From Ruminococcaceae bacterium YRB3002 (lineage in GTDB: Bacteria > Bacillota > Clostridia > Saccharofermentanales > Saccharofermentanaceae): a DNA stretch of 38,814 bases. Position numbers and translations under genes: made by a program. The notes under the pieces are model-generated. The model made no database searches, was not told where the DNA came from, and was given only the letters and a program-made list of their open reading frames with translations. Position 1 is the stretch's first letter, and every line of letters begins with the position of its first letter. The stretch is taken from NCBI GenBank assembly GCA_900099715.1, contig FMTG01000027.1, positions 1-38,814 on the forward strand, given 5' to 3'. Of the stretch, positions 8,620-16,381 are shown in pieces.

Positions 8620-8815
8620 AGAGAAAGTACCTGAATCGATCGTATCATTGTCTTTTTTGGATTAAATCTTGTTATTTATTTTAAATTATATGGCGTGAAG
8701 ATGCAATTCATAGCATTGGCGGATAGAGATAAGTCAGACTGTTCATAGATTTACTGAACAGCATATATCTGTTAAAAAGCATGGCATATTAATCAGACCA
8801 CCAGACCAGGCCGAT
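8620..8815. other. Intergenic region upstream of the sensor kinase
   Basis: Contains a minus-strand TATAAT (8690 to 8685) that could serve the kinase, about 66 bp before its start, without a clear -35 box. The plus strand carries the open, start-less 5' end of the decayed metallopeptidase. Nothing else is recognised. Confidence 0.4.
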
Positions 8816-9594
8816 GCGCAGATGGATGCATACCGGGAATTCGCTGCCCAATAGGTGGAAGATTTTACCGAAGCCGAGATAGAGTATCTTGACGGACGTA
8901 TCGCAAACATGGAGAAGGTCCTTGAAGAGAACAGCTATGAGCTCCCTCCGTTCGATGAGATAGTCTTCATCAAGACGACGATGCATGAGGAATCAGATGC
9001 CAGCGGATATACTCACGGAACACAGATCTATCTTGGGTCCATGGTGATCTCCACAGCTGTTCTTATGAGTGACGTCCCTATGATGAATGAACAGGTTGAT
9101 GAGCTGCTCTGCCACGAGCTCTTTCACTGCCTTACCAGGTGTAATCCTGATTTCAGGTGGAAATGTATTCTCTCATCCATTTTACGATCACAGGTTCAGA
9201 TTTCCCGTTGCCACCCAGTGTGCTCGAGTATCACATAACAAATCCTGATGTGGAGCATCACGATGCATATGCCACATTCTGTATCAACGGGGAAAACATC
9301 GACTGCTTTACTGGTTTTGTTGCTACAAAGCATTACTCTGAAGTTCATTCGGATTTCTTCACATACAGCACGACGGCACTTATTCCGGTTGACGGAACGG
9401 ACATCTATTACACACCTGAAGACACATCTAACTTTGATGAGGTCTTTGGAACCAACATAGGTTACGTGATCGACCCGGAAGAGTGCATGGCCGACAATTT
9501 CGCGTACGCCATGGCTTATGGCATCGGGGGACAGGATGGTCAGGGTTATCCGAACCCGGAGATAATCCAGGGAATAATCGATTATCTTAAGTAA
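8816..9594 (+). pseudogene. Decayed HExxH metallopeptidase-like gene
   Basis: Two reading frames together make one protein. The first (from 8855 after a TAG at 8852-8854) ends in the zinc motif CHELFHCLTRCNPDFR. The second frame (-1 relative to the first, from about 9160) continues as EMYSLIHFTITGSDFPLPP, NPDVEHHDAYATFCING, and ends in DPEECMADNFAYAMAYG, where EECMADNF could hold the third zinc ligand. A one-base loss near 9157-9160 explains the shift. Before the TAG the same frame reads DAQMDAYREFAAQ, which looks like earlier coding sequence. So there is an in-frame stop, a frameshift and no start or signal peptide. Either a dead gene or assembly error. It ends 29 bp before the double-glycine peptide gene. 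Confidence 0.7.
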
Positions 9595-9623
9595 CGCAGA
9601 TTAATACATTGGAGGTAAATAAC

Positions 9624-9752
9624 ATGGACAACGATCGCGAGCTCTCAGAGGAAGAACTGGAGAATATCAGCGGCGGAATGATGTTTCCGGATAGTGAGTG
9701 TACTATCGATGAGTTCGTTTCTTTTGTCGACAAGTACTGGCCATTTATGTGA
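9624..9752 (+). CDS. 42-residue double-glycine leader peptide (candidate RiPP or bacteriocin precursor)
   Basis: A small gene with an excellent ribosome site, GGAGGT at 9611-9616, seven bases before ATG. The leader MDNDRELSEEELENISGG matches the consensus of double-glycine leaders (LSxxELExIxGG) cut by C39-type peptidase-transporters. The 24-residue core starts MMFPDSEC and ends VDKYWPFM; it has one cysteine, several acidic residues and an aromatic, proline-containing end. Such peptides are bacteriocins, signalling peptides or substrates of modifying enzymes. No C39 transporter or immunity gene is in the window. It follows the broken metallopeptidase by 29 bp. The only radical SAM peptide maturase is about 8 kb upstream and itself truncated, so a link is speculative. 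Confidence 0.7.
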   Translation: MDNDRELSEEELENISGGMMFPDSECTIDEFVSFVDKYWPFM

Positions 9753-9761
9753 ATCGAGGAA

Positions 9762-9774
9762 GTGCCGGTGGCAC
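9762..9774. terminator. Short hairpin between convergent genes
   Basis: GTGCC, three-base loop, GGCAC, ten bases after the peptide stop and just before the end of the convergent lipoprotein gene. No clear U-tract follows, so only a weak terminator. Confidence 0.3.
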
Positions 9775-9779
9775 AACGT

Positions 9780-10667
9780 TTATACCAGATCGAAAACGGC
9801 AACCGTATTGGTCATATAGACGACATCGCCTTCGTTAAGCTCCACTATGGCGGGCAAGGCATTGTACTCGTACAGCCCGTCGTTCTTTCCATCCCTGTAA
9901 GGTTCATACAGTCTGTATTTGAAGTTGCCGTCAGCATCCGTGATATGTATGACTCCGTTGCGCCGGGTCATATCAACAGTGTATGTTCCGGGCTTGATCG
10001 CACAGTCGTCATCACCGATCTTGAACACCTCATAATGCATAATGGTGTCGCCGGGAATAAATGCAATGTCATGCTCGTCTTTATCGATTTCAGTCTGTGA
10101 TTCGACTATGAATGTAGAAGAATTCCATTTTCTGAGTTCTTCGGCAATACTACTGTCGATACCCGTGACCTCATAAAACTCTTCAGGAGTCGTAGGGTTC
10201 TTTTTGTATGTGGGACTTGAGTACAGGCCTATCTTGCTTATATAGGGCTCAGCAATATAGTAATCCGACCAAAGATATTCGTTCGGATAGCCGAAGTCCT
10301 GATCGCTGATACCGCAGTACGACAGATCAGGCATGTTCTTATCGTAGAAAACAATGCTGTATCTTCTGCCTAATTCGCCATATCCGAACCTGAGCCATTT
10401 GCGCACCATGACAATGAAATCATCCATCTCTTCAACTGTCTTGGGCGTATCGATCAATACCTTATAATATGTTCCGCCTTCGAGCACTTCGGCGCATTCA
10501 GGATCCAGGCCGTATTCGTCTGCTTTGTCTTTCAGCATCTGCATTGCTTCTTTGTTAGCTTTCTCAATCTGCTCCGGAGAGCGTGTAAAGAGAGAACAGG
10601 CTGTTGATGATAAAGCGAGTCCTGCTATGAGCAATAACGCGAGTGAACTATATATCTTGCTTCTCAT
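9780..10667 (-). CDS. Lipoprotein of unknown function
   Basis: 295 residues. The signal segment IYSSLALLLIAGLALSS ends in a lipobox with cysteine (STAC), so the protein is probably anchored on the outer face of the membrane. The C-terminal part reads like a small beta domain: IAFIPGDTIMHYEVFKIGD, IKPGTYTVDMTRRNGVIHI, NFKYRLYEPYRDG and AIVELNEGDVVYM, a pattern also seen in other Firmicutes lipoproteins. The ATG at 10667 is preferred: AAGGA lies eight bases upstream and the extended -10 promoter at 10704-10712 would exclude the longer GTG start. Enzymatic motifs are not seen. Confidence 0.7.
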   Translation of the reverse strand: MRSKIYSSLALLLIAGLALSSTACSLFTRSPEQIEKANKEAMQMLKDKADEYGLDPECAEVLEGGTYYKVLIDTPKTVEEMDDFIVMVRKWLRFGYGELGRRYSIVFYDKNMPDLSYCGISDQDFGYPNEYLWSDYYIAEPYISKIGLYSSPTYKKNPTTPEEFYEVTGIDSSIAEELRKWNSSTFIVESQTEIDKDEHDIAFIPGDTIMHYEVFKIGDDDCAIKPGTYTVDMTRRNGVIHITDADGNFKYRLYEPYRDGKNDGLYEYNALPAIVELNEGDVVYMTNTVAVFDLV

Positions 10668-10703
10668 TGATGATTTCCTTGACCCCATAATTAATGCAGT
10701 CAC

Positions 10704-10712
10704 ATTATATCA
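10704..10712 (-). promoter_or_regulatory. Extended -10 promoter for the lipoprotein gene
   Basis: Minus-strand TGATATAAT, about 37 bp before ATG 10667. It has the TGn extension and a perfect TATAAT, without a recognisable -35 box. Confidence 0.5.
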
Positions 10713-10776
10713 CGAGGGAGTGAGCATAGCGGTAGTATATGTGATAGAACAATATTGATCCTATCCCGTTCTTTCC

Positions 10777-13560
10777 TCAGCGATCGTACAGATAGTTCCA
10801 GTTATTAATGTCAAGAGGATCATCGCCCTCGTATTGATACCAGGATCCGCTCGGGAATGTATTGCCTGTCAATAGCGAGCTGTCAATGAAATCAGAATAA
10901 AACACTACCTGAGGTCCTTTCTTGAAATCTGAACTAATGGGGTTGCCTGTAAAAGGGTTGACGGGATCTTTGATAAGCCCGGATGTTGCAAGTGTTGGTG
11001 TATCGGCATTAGTCATGAATGTATCAGATATCGTAAATCCCTTCGAATCAAAATCTTTTACCATCAGCAAAGGTGTGAAATACTCCATATCCTTATCATG
11101 ACAGAGCACATCGAATTGCCCCAGATCCCTGCCGTGATCCGCGACGATAATGATCCTGGTATTATCATAAACTCCCATCTGTTTAAGGTAATCAAACCAT
11201 TCACCCAGTTTGAGGAACGAAGCCATGTTCGAGTGATAATGTGTTACCTGTTTGATGTTTTCCATCTTCATGGTCCTGCCGTCGATAGTATAGCGTGACA
11301 GCATATCAGAATCATATGCTGTATTGTCTATTACTGCTTCCGGTACATAGTCCGGTTCCTTAAGCAGGCAAGGCGAGTGAGAGGTATCATTTTCTAACAG
11401 GAGAAAGGTGTTGTCGGAACTGTCATCAACCGTTGTGATCTTTGGAAGATTCATAAGCACGGCATAAGCATTTAGAAATTCATGGTAGTACCCCATGCTC
11501 ATAGACAGCCCATTCACGTACTGAGAAAGTGATGTCTTGTAAAGCACGTCTGAACTATCTTCCGACAGAGCGGATTGATTATATGCTCCGTTGTCATAGA
11601 ATGTCATCTGCAGTATTAAAGGTGATATTTTCATAAGTGAGAAGCAGAAGAAGTTACGGTTGCGAAGTGCATTCATACTGTTGATCATTTTGTTAAGACT
11701 TTCTTGATCCTCACTGTCTTCAAAACAATTGAATCTTCCTTTGGTAATATAGCAGTTGAATTCGGGATGATCATCGTATATGGTCAGGTCTGGCACCATC
11801 TGGTATCCTGCATATGAGGGATCACATATCGTTACTTTGTATCCGTTTTGTCCGAACAATACTGGCATGACTCTTAATGATTCATTGTGCTTATCCTTCA
11901 GTTTCTCATTAGATCTCTCATTAAGTTTCTGGGGTGTATAGTCATATCCACCATACAAGGCGGGGGCTCCTGATAATGTCCATGATCCGTACGATATCGT
12001 ATTTGGATAATAAGTAAAACCGTCAAATTTATCTTTAAGCTCCGGTTTTTCTTCCATGATGTATGGTACCTGGCTTCCTAAAGACCGGTCAAGCATAATA
12101 ACTATGACATTTTTACCATTCCGGCTCAAAGGAATGTCTGCAACATCGGTGTTAGTTGCCACATGAGTTTGATACCAGCTGTATGTTTGGCAGATAAGGA
12201 CAGTGTTCATGGTTCCTACTGCCAGTATTGTTACCATTCCGATTATGAGTATCATCTTTGCGATCTTCCGGAACTTGGAAAAGAGCAGACCGAAAACAAC
12301 AGATATTGCTATTACAGTAAGTGTATTGACTATGTACTCAGTTAGACCAAAAGCGGGAGTTTTCTCATACTGCAAAGCGGAAGACATTATTCCGAGGTCT
12401 GTTCCAAATAAAAGATAATCAACGAGTGAGACGGCACAGATGATCCACACCACTCTTGCAAAGACAGCTTGGATCCGACCACTCATGAAGAAGAAGATCC
12501 CTCCCCAGAGAACCCACGTTCCAAATGACAGCAACAAGGAATTAGCTATATATGAAGCCGGGTTTGTAAGCCCAAGAATATCTATGAATTCCACAGCGGA
12601 ATTATCGATGACGGCTGAAGGTATAAGAAGACCCGTAATAAGAGCCATTACCGATGCACCGAGGAAGAAAATGATACTGTCATCTTTATCTGCCTTTATA
12701 CTATTCTCGATCTTCGGCTTGATGAGACTCAGAATAAAGGGACTGGTGAGGAGGAGCGCTCCTGAGACAAGAAGTATCTTCTGTCTGATATCAAGATCAG
12801 GTCTTACAAGAACGTTAGGGATAATTATTAAGCCTGCAAAAGCGAGGATGATGATCAATGCTTTTCTGGGATTTCGGATTTTATAGAAAATATTCTTGAC
12901 CAGAGAGAAAGTATTGTTCAAAAGCCAGTAGAATACAAGACCTGCTGGAGAATGGTACAAGAGCACAAGGAATACTGCCGCAAGACCAAAAACCTGGATT
13001 CTCGCCTTCAGAGGTTGACTCTTGGTATAGATGATGCCGGAAACAATATTGATAGCGGTCATTACTATGGGAAGGATATTAACGGGGAAAGAGCCTATCA
13101 TGAACATTGCATCTTCTCTGCCCATATCTTCAATAATGCCGAAGGACATTCCCTGAAGGCTTTTCATACCTGAAAGAAGGTTATATGCCGCTATAAAAAA
13201 GGGAATCTGCAGAAGGAGCGACACTGAACTCTTAAGAGCGTAAATCGGTTTGTAACGATTGATACGATAGTATTCCTGTATCATCATGAAGCGCTCGTCG
13301 CCTTTGAAAGTCTTCTTGATATGTTTTATCCAAGGGGCCATCTTCGCCTGCATATCCCGTTCTTCAGCCTGAAGCTCATCAGCTCTTTTATATAGGGGGA
13401 GAACCAAAAAATTAACCGCAAGACTCAAGAATATAATGGATATACCGGGATTCCCGATGATCTTGTTTGCAACTTCAAATATTATCTCAAAGAGAAGTTC
13501 CAGAGGAGAGATTATAAGATTGTAGATAGCAGACAGTACAGGCATATTTATCAAGACCAA
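10777..13560 (-). CDS. YidC/Oxa1 insertase-like domain fused to alkaline-phosphatase-superfamily domain
   Basis: 927 residues. Residues 1-235 are YidC/Oxa1-like: SIIFLSLAVNFLVLPLYKRADE, a cytoplasmic basic hairpin, LLLQIPFFIAAYNLLSG and HSPAGLVFYWLLNNTFSLVKNIFY. About six more membrane helices fill 236-455. From residue 483 an extracytoplasmic domain of the sulfatase/LTA-synthase type begins: NVIVIMLDRSLG (metal Asp), SYGSWTLSGAPALYGG (nucleophile region), and VADHGRDLG (residues 806-814, metal ligands). Start options are TTG 13560, with AAAGG six bases upstream and overlapping the previous stop, or ATG 13545. It is translationally linked to the CDP-glycerol transferase. I infer a role in making, modifying or cleaving a phosphate-linked surface polymer; the insertase part may act as a membrane scaffold. 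Fusion of these two domains is unusual. Confidence 0.85.
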   Translation of the reverse strand: MVLINMPVLSAIYNLIISPLELLFEIIFEVANKIIGNPGISIIFLSLAVNFLVLPLYKRADELQAEERDMQAKMAPWIKHIKKTFKGDERFMMIQEYYRINRYKPIYALKSSVSLLLQIPFFIAAYNLLSGMKSLQGMSFGIIEDMGREDAMFMIGSFPVNILPIVMTAINIVSGIIYTKSQPLKARIQVFGLAAVFLVLLYHSPAGLVFYWLLNNTFSLVKNIFYKIRNPRKALIIILAFAGLIIIPNVLVRPDLDIRQKILLVSGALLLTSPFILSLIKPKIENSIKADKDDSIIFFLGASVMALITGLLIPSAVIDNSAVEFIDILGLTNPASYIANSLLLSFGTWVLWGGIFFFMSGRIQAVFARVVWIICAVSLVDYLLFGTDLGIMSSALQYEKTPAFGLTEYIVNTLTVIAISVVFGLLFSKFRKIAKMILIIGMVTILAVGTMNTVLICQTYSWYQTHVATNTDVADIPLSRNGKNVIVIMLDRSLGSQVPYIMEEKPELKDKFDGFTYYPNTISYGSWTLSGAPALYGGYDYTPQKLNERSNEKLKDKHNESLRVMPVLFGQNGYKVTICDPSYAGYQMVPDLTIYDDHPEFNCYITKGRFNCFEDSEDQESLNKMINSMNALRNRNFFCFSLMKISPLILQMTFYDNGAYNQSALSEDSSDVLYKTSLSQYVNGLSMSMGYYHEFLNAYAVLMNLPKITTVDDSSDNTFLLLENDTSHSPCLLKEPDYVPEAVIDNTAYDSDMLSRYTIDGRTMKMENIKQVTHYHSNMASFLKLGEWFDYLKQMGVYDNTRIIIVADHGRDLGQFDVLCHDKDMEYFTPLLMVKDFDSKGFTISDTFMTNADTPTLATSGLIKDPVNPFTGNPISSDFKKGPQVVFYSDFIDSSLLTGNTFPSGSWYQYEGDDPLDINNWNYLYDR

Positions 13561-14855
13561 CCTTTCGTGATGGAAAAAGACTTATGCTTCTTGATTTCTT
13601 CTTTTGCCCGTATTTCCTTTTCAACTCTTACGGCGGCTATATCATCATATTTCTTTAGTACAAAATCAACAGTCCTCTTTGTCCCTTCTCCTATGTGAAA
13701 CCAGGTCTCGGATCGAGCCTTTTGGCGGCCTGAAACAAAGGAAGGGTCTTCTATACAGGTGTCTATGAGTGTCTTGATATCTCCGGCATTGTCATCATTC
13801 AGTTCAAAACCAAGATAAGGAAGGATTTTAAGAGTCCAGGGATCTTCATCGATCCAGGCTGCATCGTAAGGAGCAAAATTGACTCCGGTTTTTGTATAGA
13901 TAACAGGCTTGTCGAATACTAGGGAATAATCAAAAATGATACCGGAGAAATCAGAGATTAGTATGTCGGATCTTCTTAAAACATCAAAATTATCGTTGTC
14001 TGTGTTCCATTCCACCAAAGAAGGATCGTTATACTTTGCCATAAGATTGCCGATCAACTCTTTTTCAGAGAAAAAAGACTGGGGATGAGGTCTGATAATG
14101 ATTTTATATCCGGTTTCGATGAGGTTATCTATAATCCGTTCTCCATATCTCGACAGAATACCGCTGGTACCCCACGTCGGAGCCAGAATAACAGTCCTGT
14201 CATGAGGAGGAACTTCACCTGAAGCACTTAATCTCATCTTCATTTCATCCAGGTAGGGAATACCGCATATCTCTACATCCCTAGGTGTTATCCCGCGTAG
14301 TTCTTCCAACTGTCTGATCTGTTTTTCCTGATACTCTCCGGACACTATAAGCGCATCATAATGATCAATACCGAACATGCGGTAGAGGGTAACATCATTT
14401 GGAGCATGGAAGATATGTATGTAGCAATCAACATCACGTGATCTTTTCCACTGGAATACATCAAGGCTTGGTGTGGTCGACAGGACAACGGAAGCGTTCA
14501 GGAGATTGAGCTTTGAGAAAGCTTTGTTTCCTTCGCCGATAAATTCGCTTCTGATGTACTTATAATCTTTTGAGAAGACCGGATCATCATGGGAGCACGT
14601 AAGATACAAGACCTCCCGTTCTCTTCGCTCAAGTTCTTCAAGTATTGGTTCAAAGATATTCCAATACCTTTTGTGGTCAGTAAAGATCACAAGCGGGGTC
14701 TTTAGATCATCGGTCTTTTTCCCTTTGCCTCCGCTTATACGGAATTTCATATTCATCAGAAGAACGCGGCAAGAGAATACGACCACGCTGAATAAGCCAA
14801 ACAGTATGGTAAAGAGCATCCCTCCTGTTCCGGGATCGATGTATAAGACTTCCAT
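13551..14855 (-). CDS. CDP-glycerol glycerophosphotransferase family protein (TagB/TagF-like)
   Basis: 434 residues. An N-terminal membrane segment (TILFGLFSVVVFSCRVLL) follows the short YIDPGTGGML motif. The rest is a GT-B type polymer transferase: LVIFTDHKRYWNIFEPILEEL, FHAPNDVTLYRMFGIDHYDALIVSGEY, VILAPTWGTSG, IIRPHPQSF and SDFSGIIFDYSLVFDKPVIY, the last two being hallmark CDP-binding motifs of TagB/TagF. It transfers glycerol phosphate (or a related polyol phosphate) from a CDP donor onto a membrane-linked acceptor at the inner face. ATG 14855 has AGGAG rather far upstream (about 12 bases). Its end overlaps the start of the YidC-phosphatase fusion gene, which suggests both act on the same polymer. 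Confidence 0.9.
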   Translation of the reverse strand: MEVLYIDPGTGGMLFTILFGLFSVVVFSCRVLLMNMKFRISGGKGKKTDDLKTPLVIFTDHKRYWNIFEPILEELERREREVLYLTCSHDDPVFSKDYKYIRSEFIGEGNKAFSKLNLLNASVVLSTTPSLDVFQWKRSRDVDCYIHIFHAPNDVTLYRMFGIDHYDALIVSGEYQEKQIRQLEELRGITPRDVEICGIPYLDEMKMRLSASGEVPPHDRTVILAPTWGTSGILSRYGERIIDNLIETGYKIIIRPHPQSFFSEKELIGNLMAKYNDPSLVEWNTDNDNFDVLRRSDILISDFSGIIFDYSLVFDKPVIYTKTGVNFAPYDAAWIDEDPWTLKILPYLGFELNDDNAGDIKTLIDTCIEDPSFVSGRQKARSETWFHIGEGTKRTVDFVLKKYDDIAAVRVEKEIRAKEEIKKHKSFSITKGWS

Positions 14856-14890
14856 CAGGTGTGGTCTCTCCTAAGCCTAAAATCTAACAT

Positions 14891-14896
14891 ATTATA
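14891..14896 (-). promoter_or_regulatory. -10 element upstream of the glycerophosphotransferase
   Basis: Minus-strand TATAAT about 36 bp before ATG 14855. No good -35 hexamer at the expected distance. A single hexamer in AT-rich DNA, so modest support. Confidence 0.35.
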
Positions 14897-15017
14897 ATCG
14901 ATTTGCGTTATTCTTGCACTTTATATATGTCACGACTTGATTACATGATCCGATATGATCAATAGATTTTGGCATTTTATATCAGAATATCTCATATAAC
15001 TTGGTGCCTCATTCAAC

Positions 15018-15051
15018 AAAAACGGAGCCACCCCGGTTTGAGATGACTCCG
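15018..15051 (-). terminator. Rho-independent terminator of the secreted protein gene
   Basis: On the minus strand: CGGAGTCATC (15051-15042), a nine-base loop, GGTGGCTCCG (15032-15023), then five T. Ten base pairs with two G-U pairs, starting 35 bp past the stop at 15086. Confidence 0.8.
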
Positions 15052-15085
15052 CCATGATTGCTTAATTGTCAGTTATAACAGGATC

Positions 15086-15769
15086 TTATCCTAATCTTGC
15101 AAATGTATTAAATCCATCAACAACCTTAAAGAAAGACACTCTGAAGATACTACATTCCTCATTGTACTCAACGATACAACCGCAGCCGTCGTTATTGTAA
15201 GCGGTAAACACGATCTCATGGCATACTGCGGCTTCCTCAGTGAATCCAGAAGCCTTGATGGCTTCAATATACTTAAGCACATCATCACGGGAAGGCATAT
15301 TCTTGTAATAGATGCAGTAAGAATCGCTGGAGAGAGGCTCGCCGGGTGCGAGGTACTGTGCGAGGTCAGGATGCTCCTCAACCTTTGTGCCCTGGGGAAT
15401 ATTGAGCTCAGCATCGATGCGTGCATCAACATAGACGGGGACGCTGATGCCGAGGATATTGTTGTTCCTGATCTCGTATACTGAAGCATCAGAAGATGTA
15501 GTCTCGGGAGCATTTGCATTCTCCGTCACCGTAGCATCCTCTGCTGTGTATTCTGGAATCACGGATACTGTTGCTTCGTCACTGTCAGAATCATCGTTGA
15601 TCATTATATCAATTGTCTCTTCAGTCACGGCCACAGATTCCTCTTCAGGTTCATTCTCATCAGCGAAAGTCCTGGCATTTGACAGACAGACAAGACCTAC
15701 GCCTGCTACTGCTACTAAAGCCAATGTGGTAACCAGCATTGATGTTCCGTTATAACTTCGTGCGGTCAC
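15086..15769 (-). CDS. Secreted or membrane-anchored protein of unknown function
   Basis: 227 residues. A hydrophobic export segment (SMLVTTLALVAVAGVGLVCL, residues 10-29) is followed by an acidic Ser/Thr/Glu-rich spacer to about residue 95, typical of wall-spanning linkers. The C-terminal domain (about 100-227) has alternating strand sequence, GISVPVYVDARIDAELNIPQG, YCIYYKNMPSRDDVLKYIEAIKASGF and a cysteine-containing GCGCIVEYNEECSIF. GTG 15769 is supported by AAGGA six bases upstream; ATG 15739 is the alternative. It has its own terminator. No family recognised. Confidence 0.75.
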   Translation of the reverse strand: MTARSYNGTSMLVTTLALVAVAGVGLVCLSNARTFADENEPEEESVAVTEETIDIMINDDSDSDEATVSVIPEYTAEDATVTENANAPETTSSDASVYEIRNNNILGISVPVYVDARIDAELNIPQGTKVEEHPDLAQYLAPGEPLSSDSYCIYYKNMPSRDDVLKYIEAIKASGFTEEAAVCHEIVFTAYNNDGCGCIVEYNEECSIFRVSFFKVVDGFNTFARLG

Positions 15770-15781
15770 TGGGATCCTTAT

Positions 15782-16381
15782 TACCCGGGAGAATATTCAA
15801 CAGATTCTTCTCATCCGGGTCAGCATAAGAGAACTTGCCATTTCTGTGCCCATTCTGAATACGAAAACCACAATTATGGCAGCCCTAGCTGGCAATGGAG
15901 TAGTGACTTCAGATCTGCAACTCTGACCCTGACCTGCGACGAGTGCAATTATAAAGAGGTAACAACTGCTTCCGGAGATGCAATTGAAAGCGAACTCAAA
16001 AAAGTATCGACATATGTTACTCCCGGTGAACGTCTGTACACGGCTACAGTTACTGTGGCAGGCAAGAAATACACATCTACTGCAACAGAGCTGTTAGATC
16101 TCCGTGACGATTATTTGAAGGTACCTTACAAGGATACCGACGGCACCCCTAAGACAGCAGACGCCAGGGAGAACTGTGGTGATGAGAATACTCTTGGAAC
16201 CGGATGGTACGCAGTTACCGGCAATGTTGTTATCAATAAGGATAATTGGCACCGTATTGCGTGCAATGGTGAGGTTAATATCCTGTGTGATGATGAAGCG
16301 CTCAGTACAATTGTCGGCATAACAGTTCCTTCTTCATCGAGTCTCACGATATGGGGCAGAATCGTGATTCCGGTAAGCTGA
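15782..16381 (+). pseudogene. 5' fragment of a broken surface protein gene
   Basis: The frame is open from inside the start region of the divergent gene and has no start codon, ribosome site or signal peptide, so the true 5' end is gone. It encodes CHFCAHSEYENHNYGSPSW and a following SATLTLTCDECNYKE stretch, a Cys/His and Trp repeat common in Firmicutes cell-surface proteins, then a beta-rich part. It ends in LTIWG and shifts frame at the GGGG run 16353-16356; the next frame continues QNRDSGKLTVMCDNLG, so both frames are one former gene reaching 17874. Confidence 0.7.

Noticed and set aside
9624-9752. Assigning the GG peptide as substrate of the SPASM maturase at 356
   Set aside because: The two are 8 kb apart, separated by unrelated operons, and the maturase lacks its leader-binding part.
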